This document shows positions 23,602 to 31,853 of a DNA stretch of 64,000 bases, one piece after another. This DNA is from an uncultured Piscinibacter sp. (GTDB lineage Bacteria; Pseudomonadota; Gammaproteobacteria; Burkholderiales; Burkholderiaceae_C). The notes beneath the pieces are model-generated. The model saw only the letters and a list, made by a program, of their open reading frames with translations. It made no database searches and was not told where the DNA came from. A program made the translations under genes and the position numbers. Each line of letters starts with the position of its first letter. Position 1 is the stretch's first letter. The stretch lies in NCBI RefSeq assembly GCF_937952055.1, contig NZ_CALFYO010000009.1:12602-76601 (forward strand), in the 5' to 3' direction.

Positions 23602-25458
23602 GTGCCGAACATCTGGGACCTGAGCGAACTCAAGCCGCGCACCGACGTCGTCGTCCCCGGGGAGACGATGTCCGCGATGTTCTGGAACGCGGTGGCGCAG
23701 CGCGGCGACCGCGTCTTCATGCGCCAGAAGGAACTCGGGCTGTGGCGCGAGTGGACCTGGACGCAGACCGGCGAGGCGGTGCGCGAGATCGCCCACGGGC
23801 TGATGAGCCTGGGCTTCCGCAGCGGCGACTGTGCCTCCATCCTCTCCAATACTGTGGTCGAGTGGATGCTCGCCGACATGGCCATCCTCTCGTGCGGCGG
23901 CGTCAGCAACGGCATCTACCCGACCGACGCGGCCGAGCAGGCGCAGTACCTCTGCGAGGACTCGCGCACCTCCGTGCTGTTCGTGGAGGACGAGGAGCAA
24001 CTGGACAAGGCGCTCGAGGTGCGCGCTCGCCTGCCGCTGCTGCGCAAGATCGTGGTCTTCGACACCAAGGGCCTGCGCGACTTCAAGGATCCCGGCGTGA
24101 TCGACCTGGCGGCGCTGCGCGACCTCGGCCGCGTGCACGAAAAGGACCACCCGGGCGAACTCGACGCACGCGTTGCCGCCTGCCGGCCGGGCGACCTGGC
24201 CATACTCGTCTACACCTCGGGCACCACCGGCAAGCCCAAGGGTGCGATGCACTCGCATGCCGGCCTCGTCTACACCGTGCGCGGCTACAACCTGATCGTG
24301 GCGCAGTACGAGACCGACGAGCGCATGTGCTTCCTGCCGCTGTGCCACATCGCGGAGCGCATCGGCGGTGCCTTCTTCGCCGTCTACACCGGCTCGGTGC
24401 TCAACTTCGTCGAGCGACCGGAGACCGTGCCGGAGAACGTGCGCGAGATCGCGCCGACGGTGTTCACCGCCGTGCCGCGCGTGTGGGAAAAGTTCTATTC
24501 GGCGGTGACGATCGCGCTGCGCGAATCGAGCGCGCTGCAGCAGGCCGCCTACGGCTGGGGCATTTCGGTCGGCATGCGCATCGCCGACCGGGTGCTCGCC
24601 GGCCAGCCCGTGAGCGCGTGGCTGAAGCTGCAGTTCCGCGTCGCGCGCCTGATCGCGCTGGACAACGTGCGCAAGCTGATCGGCGTGCACCGGGCGCGCT
24701 TCTGCGTCACCGGCGCGGCGCCGATCTCGCCCGAACTGATCAAGTGGTACCTCGCGCTGGGCGTGCCGCTCGGCGAGGTGTGGGGCATGACCGAGACCTG
24801 CGGCGCCGCCACCTCCACCCCGATCGGCCGCATCAAGCCCGGCATGGTCGGCCCGGCCTGCCCGTTCAACGAGGTGCGGCTCGATCCGGTGACGAACGAG
24901 ATCCAGGTGAAGGGCCCGAACGTCTTCATGGGCTACCTCAACCTGCCGGAGAAGACCGCCGAGACCTTCACGCCCGACGGATGGCTGCGCACCGGCGACG
25001 TCGGCGAGATGGACGAGGACGGCTACTTCCGCATCACCGACCGGATGAAGGACATCATCATCACGGCCGGCGGCAAGAACGTCACGCCCAGCGAGCTCGA
25101 GAACGACCTGAAGTTCTCCCCCTACATCACCGACGCGGTGGTGATCGGCGACAAGCGGCCCTACCTGACCGTGATCGTGATGATCGACCAGGAGAACGTC
25201 GAGAAGTTCGCGCAGGATCGCGACATCCCGTTCAGCAACTACACCAGCCTCACGCGCGCCCAGGAAGTCCAGGCGCTGATCTGGGACGAGATCGAGCGCG
25301 TGAACAGGAAGTTCGCCCGTGTCGAGCAGATCAAGAGGTTCTTCCTGCTCGAGACGCAACTCAGCGCCGAGGACGAGGAGCTCACGCCGACGATGAAGCT
25401 CAAGCGCAAGCTCGTCGAGAAGAAGTACGCCGAGCGCATCGATGCGATGTACCGTTGA
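23602..25458 (+). CDS. Long-chain-type acyl-CoA synthetase within the liv operon
   Basis: A 618-residue AMP-forming acyl-CoA synthetase of the FadD/FACS type. The ATP loop is YTSGTTGKPKG near 204-214; WGMTETCGAAT and GWLRTGDVGEMDEDGYF follow, then KDIIITAGGKNVTPSELEN. The start is GTG 23602 with GGAGGT six nt upstream. Its place between livF and the binding protein suggests that the imported compound is a carboxylic acid activated on entry, by analogy with similar liv-plus-ligase operons for aromatic or fatty acids in Burkholderiales. The substrate itself is not evident. Confidence 0.92.
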   Translation: MPNIWDLSELKPRTDVVVPGETMSAMFWNAVAQRGDRVFMRQKELGLWREWTWTQTGEAVREIAHGLMSLGFRSGDCASILSNTVVEWMLADMAILSCGGVSNGIYPTDAAEQAQYLCEDSRTSVLFVEDEEQLDKALEVRARLPLLRKIVVFDTKGLRDFKDPGVIDLAALRDLGRVHEKDHPGELDARVAACRPGDLAILVYTSGTTGKPKGAMHSHAGLVYTVRGYNLIVAQYETDERMCFLPLCHIAERIGGAFFAVYTGSVLNFVERPETVPENVREIAPTVFTAVPRVWEKFYSAVTIALRESSALQQAAYGWGISVGMRIADRVLAGQPVSAWLKLQFRVARLIALDNVRKLIGVHRARFCVTGAAPISPELIKWYLALGVPLGEVWGMTETCGAATSTPIGRIKPGMVGPACPFNEVRLDPVTNEIQVKGPNVFMGYLNLPEKTAETFTPDGWLRTGDVGEMDEDGYFRITDRMKDIIITAGGKNVTPSELENDLKFSPYITDAVVIGDKRPYLTVIVMIDQENVEKFAQDRDIPFSNYTSLTRAQEVQALIWDEIERVNRKFARVEQIKRFFLLETQLSAEDEELTPTMKLKRKLVEKKYAERIDAMYR

Positions 25459-25483
25459 CCCCGCCACCCCAAGGAGACAGACG

Positions 25484-26653
25484 ATGAAACCGGTTCTCAG
25501 TCTCGCCGCCGCGCTGCTCGCGCTGGCCGGTGCCGCCGCCCACGCGCAAGCCCCGCAAGGCATCAGCAAGAACGAGATCGTGCTCGGCTCGATCCAGGAT
25601 CTCTCCGGCCCGATCGCCGGATTCGGCAAGCAGGTGCGCCAGGGCATGCTGCTGCGCGTGGACGAGCTCAACGAGCAAGGCGGCATCCACGGCCGCAAGA
25701 TCAAGCTGCTCATCGAGGACTCGGCCTACGATCCGAAGAAGGCGGTGCTGGCGGCGCAGAAGCTGGTCAACCAGGACAAGATCTTCGCCATGGTCGCGCA
25801 CATCGGCACGCCGACGAACAATGCCGCGATGCCGGTGCAGTTCGAGAAGAACGTCATCAACTTCTTCCCGGTCACCGCGGCGCGCGAGATGACCGAGCCG
25901 GTGCACAAGCTGAAGTTCGCCGGCGGCTCGAGCTACTACGACCAGATGCGCGTGGCGCTGCCCCGGCTGATCAAGGACAAGGGAGTGCAGAAGGTCTGCA
26001 CGATCTACCAGGACGACGAGTTCGGCCTGGAGGTGTTCCGCGGTGCGGAGGCGGGCCTGAAGGCGCTGAACATGGACTTCGCCGAGAAGACCACCTACAA
26101 GCGCGGTGCGACCGATTTCTCGTCGCAGGTGGCGCGCATGAAGGCGGCCGGCTGCGAGCTGGTGGTGCTGGGCACGATCATCCGCGAGACCATCGGCACG
26201 ATCGCCGAAGGCCGCAAGACGGGCTTCAATCCGGTCTACCTGGGATCGAGCGCGACCTACACCGACCTGATCCACAAGCTCGGCAAGAAGGCGATGGACG
26301 GCCTGTACGCCACGCACACCGTGCAGCATCCGTACATGGACGAGGTCTCGCCGAAGATCGCCTTCTGGGCGAAGAAGTACCAGACCAAGTTCGGCGACGA
26401 CCCGACGGTGTTCTCCGTCTACGGCTACTCGGCGATCGACACCTTCATCCAGGCGGCACAGAAGGCCGGGCCGAACCTGACCACCGACAGCTTCATCAAG
26501 GCGATGGAGTCGATGACTTTCCCTCCGGACATGTTCGGTTCGGCCGAGCTGACCTTCAGCTCGACCAAGCGAGCGGGCAGCAACATGACACGCATGTCTC
26601 AGCTGCAGGACGAACGCTGGAAGCCTGTGACCGACTACGTGAAGCCGCAGTGA
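25484..26653 (+). CDS. Periplasmic ligand-binding protein of the Liv-type ABC transporter
   Basis: A 389-residue LivK-type binding protein. An N-terminal Sec signal peptide (MKPVLSLAAALLALAGAAAH, cleavage after AHA near 22) is followed by the type I periplasmic fold beginning NEIVLGSIQDLSGPIAGFGK. The ribosome site AAGGAG lies before ATG 25484. It is the last gene of the operon, ahead of a strong terminator, which is unusual because binding-protein genes often come first. It should capture the substrate and deliver it to LivHM. The sequence is closer in tone to binders of aromatic or other organic acids than to E. coli LivK, but that is impression only. Confidence 0.93.
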   Translation: MKPVLSLAAALLALAGAAAHAQAPQGISKNEIVLGSIQDLSGPIAGFGKQVRQGMLLRVDELNEQGGIHGRKIKLLIEDSAYDPKKAVLAAQKLVNQDKIFAMVAHIGTPTNNAAMPVQFEKNVINFFPVTAAREMTEPVHKLKFAGGSSYYDQMRVALPRLIKDKGVQKVCTIYQDDEFGLEVFRGAEAGLKALNMDFAEKTTYKRGATDFSSQVARMKAAGCELVVLGTIIRETIGTIAEGRKTGFNPVYLGSSATYTDLIHKLGKKAMDGLYATHTVQHPYMDEVSPKIAFWAKKYQTKFGDDPTVFSVYGYSAIDTFIQAAQKAGPNLTTDSFIKAMESMTFPPDMFGSAELTFSSTKRAGSNMTRMSQLQDERWKPVTDYVKPQ

Positions 26654-26673
26654 CGCGCTGATGGAACGACACC

Positions 26674-26701
26674 GGGCCGCCGCGAGGCGGCCCTTTTCTT
26701 T
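26674..26701 (+). terminator. Rho-independent terminator after the liv operon
   Basis: GGGCCGCC (26674-26681), loop GCGA, GGCGGCCC (26686-26693), then TTTTCTTT. The perfect 8-bp GC stem followed by a T-tract lies about 20 nt after the binding-protein stop. Confidence 0.92.
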
Positions 26702-26866
26702 GGGGGATCGACAGCGTGACGGGCCGCATGTCCGGCCGGGAATGGCAGGCGATTGCCGTCCATCTTGCGGGATCGACGAGCGCTCGCCTGAACACAATGG
26801 CCGTGACGGGCGAGCCCGTGGATGCGGCCTGCGGCAGGCTCCTGATGGCGAGGGGGAATCCGAACG

Positions 26867-27149
26867 ATGTTGTCGCCTGCACGCCAGTGGCGTTCCGGTG
26901 TCGTTGCACCCCTGGCCGTGCTGTTGCTCGGGCTGGCCGCTGCCGCGACCGCAGGCCTGTGGCTGCAACGCAGCATCGACGCGCAGGCGCAGGCCGAGTT
27001 CGGACGAGCATGCGGACTGGGCCGGCTCCGCCGAGATGCTGCTGCGCGAGGCCGACGCACAACTGTATGCGGCCAAGTCGCGCGGGCGAAATCAGGCCTG
27101 CGGTGTCGCGCTGGGATCGCCCCTGGGTTCGACTCAGGACACGATGTAG
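26867..27149 (+). pseudogene. Remnant of a membrane GGDEF (diguanylate cyclase) gene, internally deleted
   Basis: Two pieces of one gene are joined out of frame. From ATG 26867 the frame reads MLSPARQWRSGVVAPLAVLL, a membrane-anchor N-terminus with a second run LQRSIDAQAQAEF ending at 27001, like the start of CHASE/GGDEF proteins. From 27003, in another frame, comes DEHADWAGSAEMLLREADAQ followed by LYAAKSRGRNQ, the conserved C-terminus of a GGDEF domain, ending at the stop at 27147-27149. All of the sensor and the GGDEF active site are missing, so it cannot make c-di-GMP. Its 3' end overlaps the convergent thioesterase gene by 16 nt. The preceding 165 nt (26702-26866) show no gene. Confidence 0.75.
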
Positions 27150-27604
27150 GCGCCGGCACCCGTCGACAGCAGCTTGCCTTCGGCGCCGAAGAACTCCATG
27201 CGCGTGGAGGCCACCCGCGACCCCAGCCGCAGGACCTGTGCGCGCAACACGAAGCTCTCGCCGACGGCCGGGCGAAGATAGTCGATGCGCAGGTCGATGG
27301 TGCCGAGCTTGCCGAAGCGATGGAGGCGCTGCAGCGGCGCCTCGTCCATGTGGCGCGCACCGATCGCCGCCATCACCGCCAGTCCGCCCATCGCGTCCAG
27401 CCCGGCGCTGACCACGCCGCCGTGAAGACGGCGGTGGCCGTAGTGGCCGATCAGGTCTTCGCGCATGGCGATGCGGCCGCTCACGCCATCGCCCGAGACC
27501 TCGTCGATGCGCAGGCCGAGCAGGCGGTTGAAGACGATGCGTTGCTCGAAGATCTCCTTCAAGCCGTTGACGAACGAAGTTTCGAAGGCGGGACTCGGGC
27601 TCAT
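27134..27604 (-). CDS. PaaI-like hotdog thioesterase
   Basis: A 156-residue acyl-CoA thioesterase-like protein. The hotdog core includes GRIAMREDLIGHYGHRRLHG followed by GVVSAGLDAMGGLA, the family's HGG-x-SAGLD-type active-site region with the Asp/Glu-equivalent helix. The start MSPSPAFETS at 27604 was preferred over an upstream in-frame start at 27694, which would run into the divergent thiolase gene. It lies divergent to a thiolase/FadB operon, so it may trim acyl-CoA intermediates of beta-oxidation. Substrate not predicted. Confidence 0.85.
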   Translation of the reverse strand: MSPSPAFETSFVNGLKEIFEQRIVFNRLLGLRIDEVSGDGVSGRIAMREDLIGHYGHRRLHGGVVSAGLDAMGGLAVMAAIGARHMDEAPLQRLHRFGKLGTIDLRIDYLRPAVGESFVLRAQVLRLGSRVASTRMEFFGAEGKLLSTGAGAYIVS

Positions 27605-27640
27605 GGGTTGTCGATGATGGCGGGGCAGTGTGTCGACCTC

Positions 27641-27646
27641 GATAAT
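27641..27646 (+). promoter_or_regulatory. Candidate -10 box of the thiolase-fadB operon
   Basis: GATAAT lies 36 nt before the thiolase GTG start in the 77-nt divergent gap. No convincing -35 is seen at 16-18 nt, so this is a weak call. Confidence 0.35.
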
Positions 27647-27681
27647 GCACTGTGAATGCAGGCAACCCGGAGGATGCGGCT

Positions 27682-28887
27682 GTGAGTCATGCAATGATCT
27701 TCGACGCCGTGCGCACGCCGCGCGGCAAGGGCAAGAGGGACGGCAGCCTGCACGAGGTCAAGCCGGTCGACCTGCTGGCGGGGCTGCTGGTGAAGCTGCA
27801 GAAGCGCCTGGACTTCGACCCCGCTGCGCTCGACGACGTGGTGATGGGCGTGGTCTCGCCGATCGGCGAGCAGGGCTCGGTGATCGCCAAGACGGCGGCG
27901 CTGAAGGCTGGTTGGGACTTCCGCGTCGCCGGCATGCAGATCAACCGCTTCTGCGCCTCCGGCCTGGAGGCGGTGAACCTGGCGGCGCAGAAGGTCGCCA
28001 GCGGCTGGGAAGATCTCGTCATCGCCGGCGGCGTGGAAAGCATGTCGCGCGTGCCGATCGGCAGCGACGGCGGCGCCTGGGCGCAGGATCCGGCGACCAA
28101 CTTCGCCACCGGCTTCGTGCCTCAGGGCATCGGCGCCGACCTCATCGCCACGCTGGCCGGGTGGGGCCGCGAGGACGTGGATCGCTTCGCGCTCGTCTCG
28201 CAGCAGCGTGCCGCCGCCGCGCAAGCCGAAGGGCGCTTCGACCGCTCGGTGATCCCGGTGGACGACGAGATCGGCCTGCCGGTGCTGGAGCGTGACGAGT
28301 TCATCAAGCCGCGCACCACGCTCGAGGGGCTGTCGCAACTCAAACCGGCATTCGCCGAGCTCGGCGCGCTGGGCTTCGACGCGGTGGCGCTGGCGCGCTA
28401 TCCGCAGGTCGAGCGCATCGAGCACGTGCACACGGCGGGCAATTCCTCGGGCATCGTCGACGGTGCGGCGGCGGTGCTGATCGGCAGCGAAGCGAAGGGC
28501 CGCGAGCTCGGCCTGGTGCCGCGCGGGCGCATCGTTGCCACCGCGCTGTCGGGCGCCGATCCGACCATCATGCTCACCGGCCCGATGCCGGCCACACGCA
28601 AGGCGCTCGCCAAGGCGCGCTTGACGGTGGACGACATCGACCTGTTCGAGGTCAACGAGGCGTTCGCAGCCGTGCCGATGCGCTTCATGAAGGAGATGAA
28701 CGTGCCGCACGACAAGGTCAACGTCAACGGCGGCGCGATCGCGCTCGGTCACCCACTCGGCGCCACCGGCGCGATGCTGCTGGGCACGCTGCTGGACGAG
28801 CTGGAGCGGCGCCACCTGAAGCGTGGCCTGATCACGCTGTGCGTCGGCGGCGGCATGGGCATCGCGACGATCATCGAGAGGGTGTGA
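27682..28887 (+). CDS. Acetyl-CoA C-acyltransferase (thiolase, FadA-like)
   Basis: A 401-residue thiolase for the last step of beta-oxidation, cleaving 3-oxoacyl-CoA with CoA. The acylated cysteine is Cys91 in NRFCASGLEAV; NEAFAAVP, GHPLGATGA (His) and the second cysteine in CVGGGMG complete the site. I chose GTG 27682 (VSHAMIFDAVRTP) because GGAGG lies 8 nt upstream; ATG 27694 is too far from it and ATG 27652 lacks a site. The next gene begins at or just after its stop, giving the pair that forms the fatty-acid oxidation complex. Confidence 0.93.
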   Translation: MSHAMIFDAVRTPRGKGKRDGSLHEVKPVDLLAGLLVKLQKRLDFDPAALDDVVMGVVSPIGEQGSVIAKTAALKAGWDFRVAGMQINRFCASGLEAVNLAAQKVASGWEDLVIAGGVESMSRVPIGSDGGAWAQDPATNFATGFVPQGIGADLIATLAGWGREDVDRFALVSQQRAAAAQAEGRFDRSVIPVDDEIGLPVLERDEFIKPRTTLEGLSQLKPAFAELGALGFDAVALARYPQVERIEHVHTAGNSSGIVDGAAAVLIGSEAKGRELGLVPRGRIVATALSGADPTIMLTGPMPATRKALAKARLTVDDIDLFEVNEAFAAVPMRFMKEMNVPHDKVNVNGGAIALGHPLGATGAMLLGTLLDELERRHLKRGLITLCVGGGMGIATIIERV

Positions 28888-28889
28888 GC

Positions 28890-31037
28890 GTGCAGACGAT
28901 CCGCTACGCGCTGGATGCCGAGGGCATCGCCACCATCACCCACGACGCGCCAGGCGCAGCGGTCAACACGATGACCGTGCAGTGGCAGGCCGACCTCGCC
29001 GAGGCGGTGGCGCGCGTCGAAGCCGACAAGGATCGCATCAAGGGCGTGCTGGTGATGTCCGGGAAGAAGACCTTCTTCGCCGGCGCGCAGCTCGACAGCG
29101 TGCTGAAGCTGAAGGCCGAGGATGCCGCCGCGGGCTTCCAGGGCATCGAGGCGATGAAGGCCTGCTTCCGCCGCCTCGAGACCATGGGCCGCCCGGTGGT
29201 GGCGTTGCTTGGCGGCGCGGCGCTCGGCGGCGGCTGGGAGCTGGCGCTGGCCGCGCACGCGCGCTTCGCGCTCGATGACCGCAAGATCCAGTTCGGCACG
29301 CCGGAGGTGTCGCTCGGGCTCATTCCCGGCGCCACCGGCATCACCAAGACGGTTCGCCTGCTTGGCCTGATGGCGGCGCAGCCCTACCTGATGGAAGGCA
29401 AGCTGTTCGGGCCACGCGAGGCGCTCGAACTGGGCCTCGTTGACGGCATCGGCTCGACGATGGAAGACCTTCACGAGATGGCGCTGGCCTGGATCGCCGA
29501 GCATCCGAACGCGATCCAGCCCTGGGACCGCAAGGATTACCGCATGCCCGGCGGCACGCCTGCGAATCCGAAGATCGCCGCGGGGCTGACGGTGGCGCCG
29601 GCGATGCTGGCGGCCAAGACGCATGGTCTCTACCCGGCCGCACAGGCCATCCTCGAGACCATGGTCGAAGGCGCGCTGGTCGACTACGACACTGCCACGC
29701 GCATCGAGAGCCGCAAGCTCGCGAAGATCATGGTCGGGCAGAACGCCAAGAACATGATCACGGCGTTCTTCTTCAACCTCAATGCCATCAAGGCCGGCAA
29801 GTCGCGTCCGCAGGGCTTCGCGCCGTGGCGGCCGGCGCAGGTCGGCGTGCTGGGCGCCGGCATGATGGGCGCCGGCATCGCGCACGCGAATGCCTCGCGC
29901 GGCATCCCCTGCGTGCTGAAGGACGTGACGCTCGAGAAGGCACGCGCCGGCCACGAGGCGGTGCGCAGGATCACCGCGCCGCTGGTCGCCAAGGGACGCA
30001 TGGACGAGGCGGCCCAGGCTGCGCTGCTCGCTCGGGTCACGCCGACCGCCGAGGTCTCTGACCTGAATGGCTGCGACCTGATCATCGAGGCGGTGTTCGA
30101 GCAGCGCGAACTGAAGGCGCAGGTCACGCGCGAGGCCGAGCCCATGCTCGCGCGAGGGGGCGTGTTCGCGTCCAACACCTCCACGTTGCCGATCGGCGGC
30201 CTGGCGAAGGCGAGCGCCGCGCCGCAGCGCTTCATCGGCCTGCACTTCTTCTCGCCGGTGCACAGGATGAAGCTGGTCGAAATCATCCGCGGTGCGGCCA
30301 CCGACGACGAGACGGTGGCGCGCGCCTACGACTACGTGCTGGCACTGGGCAAGACGCCGATCGTCGTCAACGACTCGCGCGGCTTCTTCACCAGCCGCGT
30401 GTTCGGCACCTTCGTGATGGAGGGTGCGGCGATGCTCGGCGAGGGCATGCCTGCGCCGCTGATCGAGCATGCCGCGGAGGCGGCCGGCATGCCGGTCGGG
30501 CCGCTCGCGGTGATCGACGAGACCTCGTTGTCGCTGTCGGTGCACGTGCTGGAGCAGACGCGCGCCGACCTCGCGGCGGCGGGGCAGCGCTACGAGCCGG
30601 GTGCCGGCGAGTTGCTGGTCGAGCGCATGGTCAAGGAGTTCAGGCGGACCGGCCGCGCCGGAGGCGGCGGCTTCTACGACTATCCCGAGGGCCAACCCAA
30701 GCGCCTGTGGCCGGGGTTGAAGCGGCACTTCGAGAGGCCAGGCGCCACCGCCGACCTGACGGCACTGAAGCAGCGGCTGCTGTACCGGCAGTCCATCGAA
30801 ACGGCTCGCTGCCTGGCCGAGAACGTGCTCGCCAGCGTGCACGAGGCGAACATCGGCTCGATCTTCGGCATCGGCTTCCCGGCCTGGACGGGCGGTGCGA
30901 TCCAGTTCGTTGCCTCCGAAGGCCTCGACACCTTTCTGCGCAACGCCGATGCGCTGGCGGCACACCACGGCGAGCGTTTTGCCGTCTCGCCGACGGTGCG
31001 CGAGGCGCTGCGGCGTGCGCTCGCCGGCTCGACCTGA
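28890..31037 (+). CDS. Fatty-acid oxidation complex alpha subunit (enoyl-CoA hydratase / 3-hydroxyacyl-CoA dehydrogenase)
   Basis: A 715-residue bifunctional FadB/FadJ-type protein. The N-terminal crotonase domain has an oxyanion stretch SGKKTFFAGAQL and the two catalytic acids in GGGWELALAAHARF and TPEVSLGLIPG. The dehydrogenase domain starts near residue 310 with VGVLGAGMMGAGIA and has LHFFSPVHRMKLVEII with the catalytic His. Start GTG 28890 was preferred over GTG 28884 (which overlaps the thiolase stop) because GAGAGG lies 8 nt before it. It is co-transcribed with thiolase and ends 12 nt before a terminator. Medium- or long-chain specificity is undetermined. Confidence 0.93.
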   Translation: MQTIRYALDAEGIATITHDAPGAAVNTMTVQWQADLAEAVARVEADKDRIKGVLVMSGKKTFFAGAQLDSVLKLKAEDAAAGFQGIEAMKACFRRLETMGRPVVALLGGAALGGGWELALAAHARFALDDRKIQFGTPEVSLGLIPGATGITKTVRLLGLMAAQPYLMEGKLFGPREALELGLVDGIGSTMEDLHEMALAWIAEHPNAIQPWDRKDYRMPGGTPANPKIAAGLTVAPAMLAAKTHGLYPAAQAILETMVEGALVDYDTATRIESRKLAKIMVGQNAKNMITAFFFNLNAIKAGKSRPQGFAPWRPAQVGVLGAGMMGAGIAHANASRGIPCVLKDVTLEKARAGHEAVRRITAPLVAKGRMDEAAQAALLARVTPTAEVSDLNGCDLIIEAVFEQRELKAQVTREAEPMLARGGVFASNTSTLPIGGLAKASAAPQRFIGLHFFSPVHRMKLVEIIRGAATDDETVARAYDYVLALGKTPIVVNDSRGFFTSRVFGTFVMEGAAMLGEGMPAPLIEHAAEAAGMPVGPLAVIDETSLSLSVHVLEQTRADLAAAGQRYEPGAGELLVERMVKEFRRTGRAGGGGFYDYPEGQPKRLWPGLKRHFERPGATADLTALKQRLLYRQSIETARCLAENVLASVHEANIGSIFGIGFPAWTGGAIQFVASEGLDTFLRNADALAAHHGERFAVSPTVREALRRALAGST

Positions 31038-31049
31038 ACCGGAAATGAA

Positions 31050-31078
31050 GAAGCCCCGCAAGCGGGGCTTCGTTCAGG
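31050..31078. terminator. Bidirectional terminator between fadB-like and cytochrome c genes
   Basis: GAAGCCCCGC (31050-31059), loop AA, GCGGGGCTTC (31062-31071). A 10-bp perfect stem in the 53-nt convergent gap. The tail is T-rich on the minus strand (TTCATTT) and weak on the plus strand, so it probably ends both transcripts. Confidence 0.85.
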
Positions 31079-31090
31079 CGCTGGAGCGGA

Positions 31091-31402
31091 TCACTTCAGG
31101 CCGAGGATCCAGGTCACCAGCTTCTTCGACTCGGCCTCGTTGACCTGGGCGTTGGCGGGCATCGGGATCTGGCCCCACACGCCCACGCCGCCCTTGATGA
31201 CCTTGGCGGACAGCGTGTCCACCGCGTCCTTCTGGCCGGCGTACTTGGCGGCGATGTCCTTGTAGGACGGGCCGACCAGCTTCTTGTCGATGGCGTGGCA
31301 GGCCAGGCAGTTCTTGGCCTTGGCCAGCGCCTCGTCGGCCATGGCGGGGGCAGAGACGGTGGCGGCAGCCGCGACGAGAGCGAGAGCGGGGAACAGCTTC
31401 AT
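31091..31402 (-). CDS. Small periplasmic class I cytochrome c (c551/c552 type)
   Basis: A 103-residue exported monohaem cytochrome. A Sec signal (MKLFPALALVAAAATVSAPA, cleavage near AMA-DEA) precedes haem motif CLACH at Cys32-His36; the axial methionine is Met81 in QIPMPANAQ. The mature protein of about 80 residues fits electron shuttles of the c551 type that feed terminal oxidases or nitrite reductases. The ribosome site AAAGGAAA precedes ATG 31402. Single gene, divergent from the Trp-rich protein gene. Confidence 0.95.
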   Translation of the reverse strand: MKLFPALALVAAAATVSAPAMADEALAKAKNCLACHAIDKKLVGPSYKDIAAKYAGQKDAVDTLSAKVIKGGVGVWGQIPMPANAQVNEAESKKLVTWILGLK

Positions 31403-31487
31403 GATTTCCTTTCGAGGTCAAACGGGAAATTCTGCGGATGTTTGCGCACCCGCCCAGCCGATCGGTCGGCTACAGTGTCAACAACGG

Positions 31488-31493
31488 ATTGTA
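31488..31493 (-). promoter_or_regulatory. Candidate -10 box of the cytochrome c gene
   Basis: Reading on the minus strand, TACAAT lies about 85 nt before the cytochrome start. The same CTACAAT text appears before the toroid gene and xseB. No good -35 is present; TTGACA at 31481-31476 on the same strand lacks its own -10. Confidence 0.35.
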
Positions 31494-31550
31494 GGGGTGT
31501 CGGTTGACGCCTATCTTGCGGACGAATTCCGCACCCCGGGAGCGCGAGTC

Positions 31551-31832
31551 ATGTATTTCATTGCCATCGGCGTGGTCATCATCCTGATGAACCTGCTGGG
31601 CATCGGCCCCCCCGCCGACTGGACCTGGAACATCAGCGGCGACCTGTGGAAGTTCTGCGTGCCTTTCGGCCTGGCGGCCGTGTGGTGGGCCTGGGCGGAT
31701 GCCACGGGCTACAACAAGCGACGCGAGATGGAGAAGATGGAGCAGCGCCGCCAGGCACGCCGCCAGCAGAACCTCGAGGCGCTGGGCATGGACAAGGCCG
31801 CGCGCCGCGCCAAGAAGTCCGGCGGGCGCTGA
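31551..31832 (+). CDS. Small Trp-rich membrane protein (TIGR04438-like)
   Basis: A 93-residue protein with an N-terminal hydrophobic segment (MYFIAIGVVIILMNLLGIG), a tryptophan cluster (DWTWNISGDLWKF, AAVWWAWADATGY) and a very basic Glu/Arg-rich helix (REMEKMEQRRQARRQQ). This pattern matches the small Trp-rich proteins of Burkholderiales, whose function is unknown. Start ATG 31551 gives the family's usual N-terminus; longer in-frame starts would run through the divergent cytochrome promoter. Probably an inner-membrane anchor with a cytoplasmic coiled coil. Confidence 0.85.
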   Translation: MYFIAIGVVIILMNLLGIGPPADWTWNISGDLWKFCVPFGLAAVWWAWADATGYNKRREMEKMEQRRQARRQQNLEALGMDKAARRAKKSGGR

Positions 31833-31853
31833 GCCCCCCCGGGACCGCCCGAC

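Noticed and set aside
31476..31481. TTGACA as a -35 for the cytochrome c gene (minus strand)
   Set aside because: The hexamer 17 nt downstream reads GCTGGG, which is not a -10 box.
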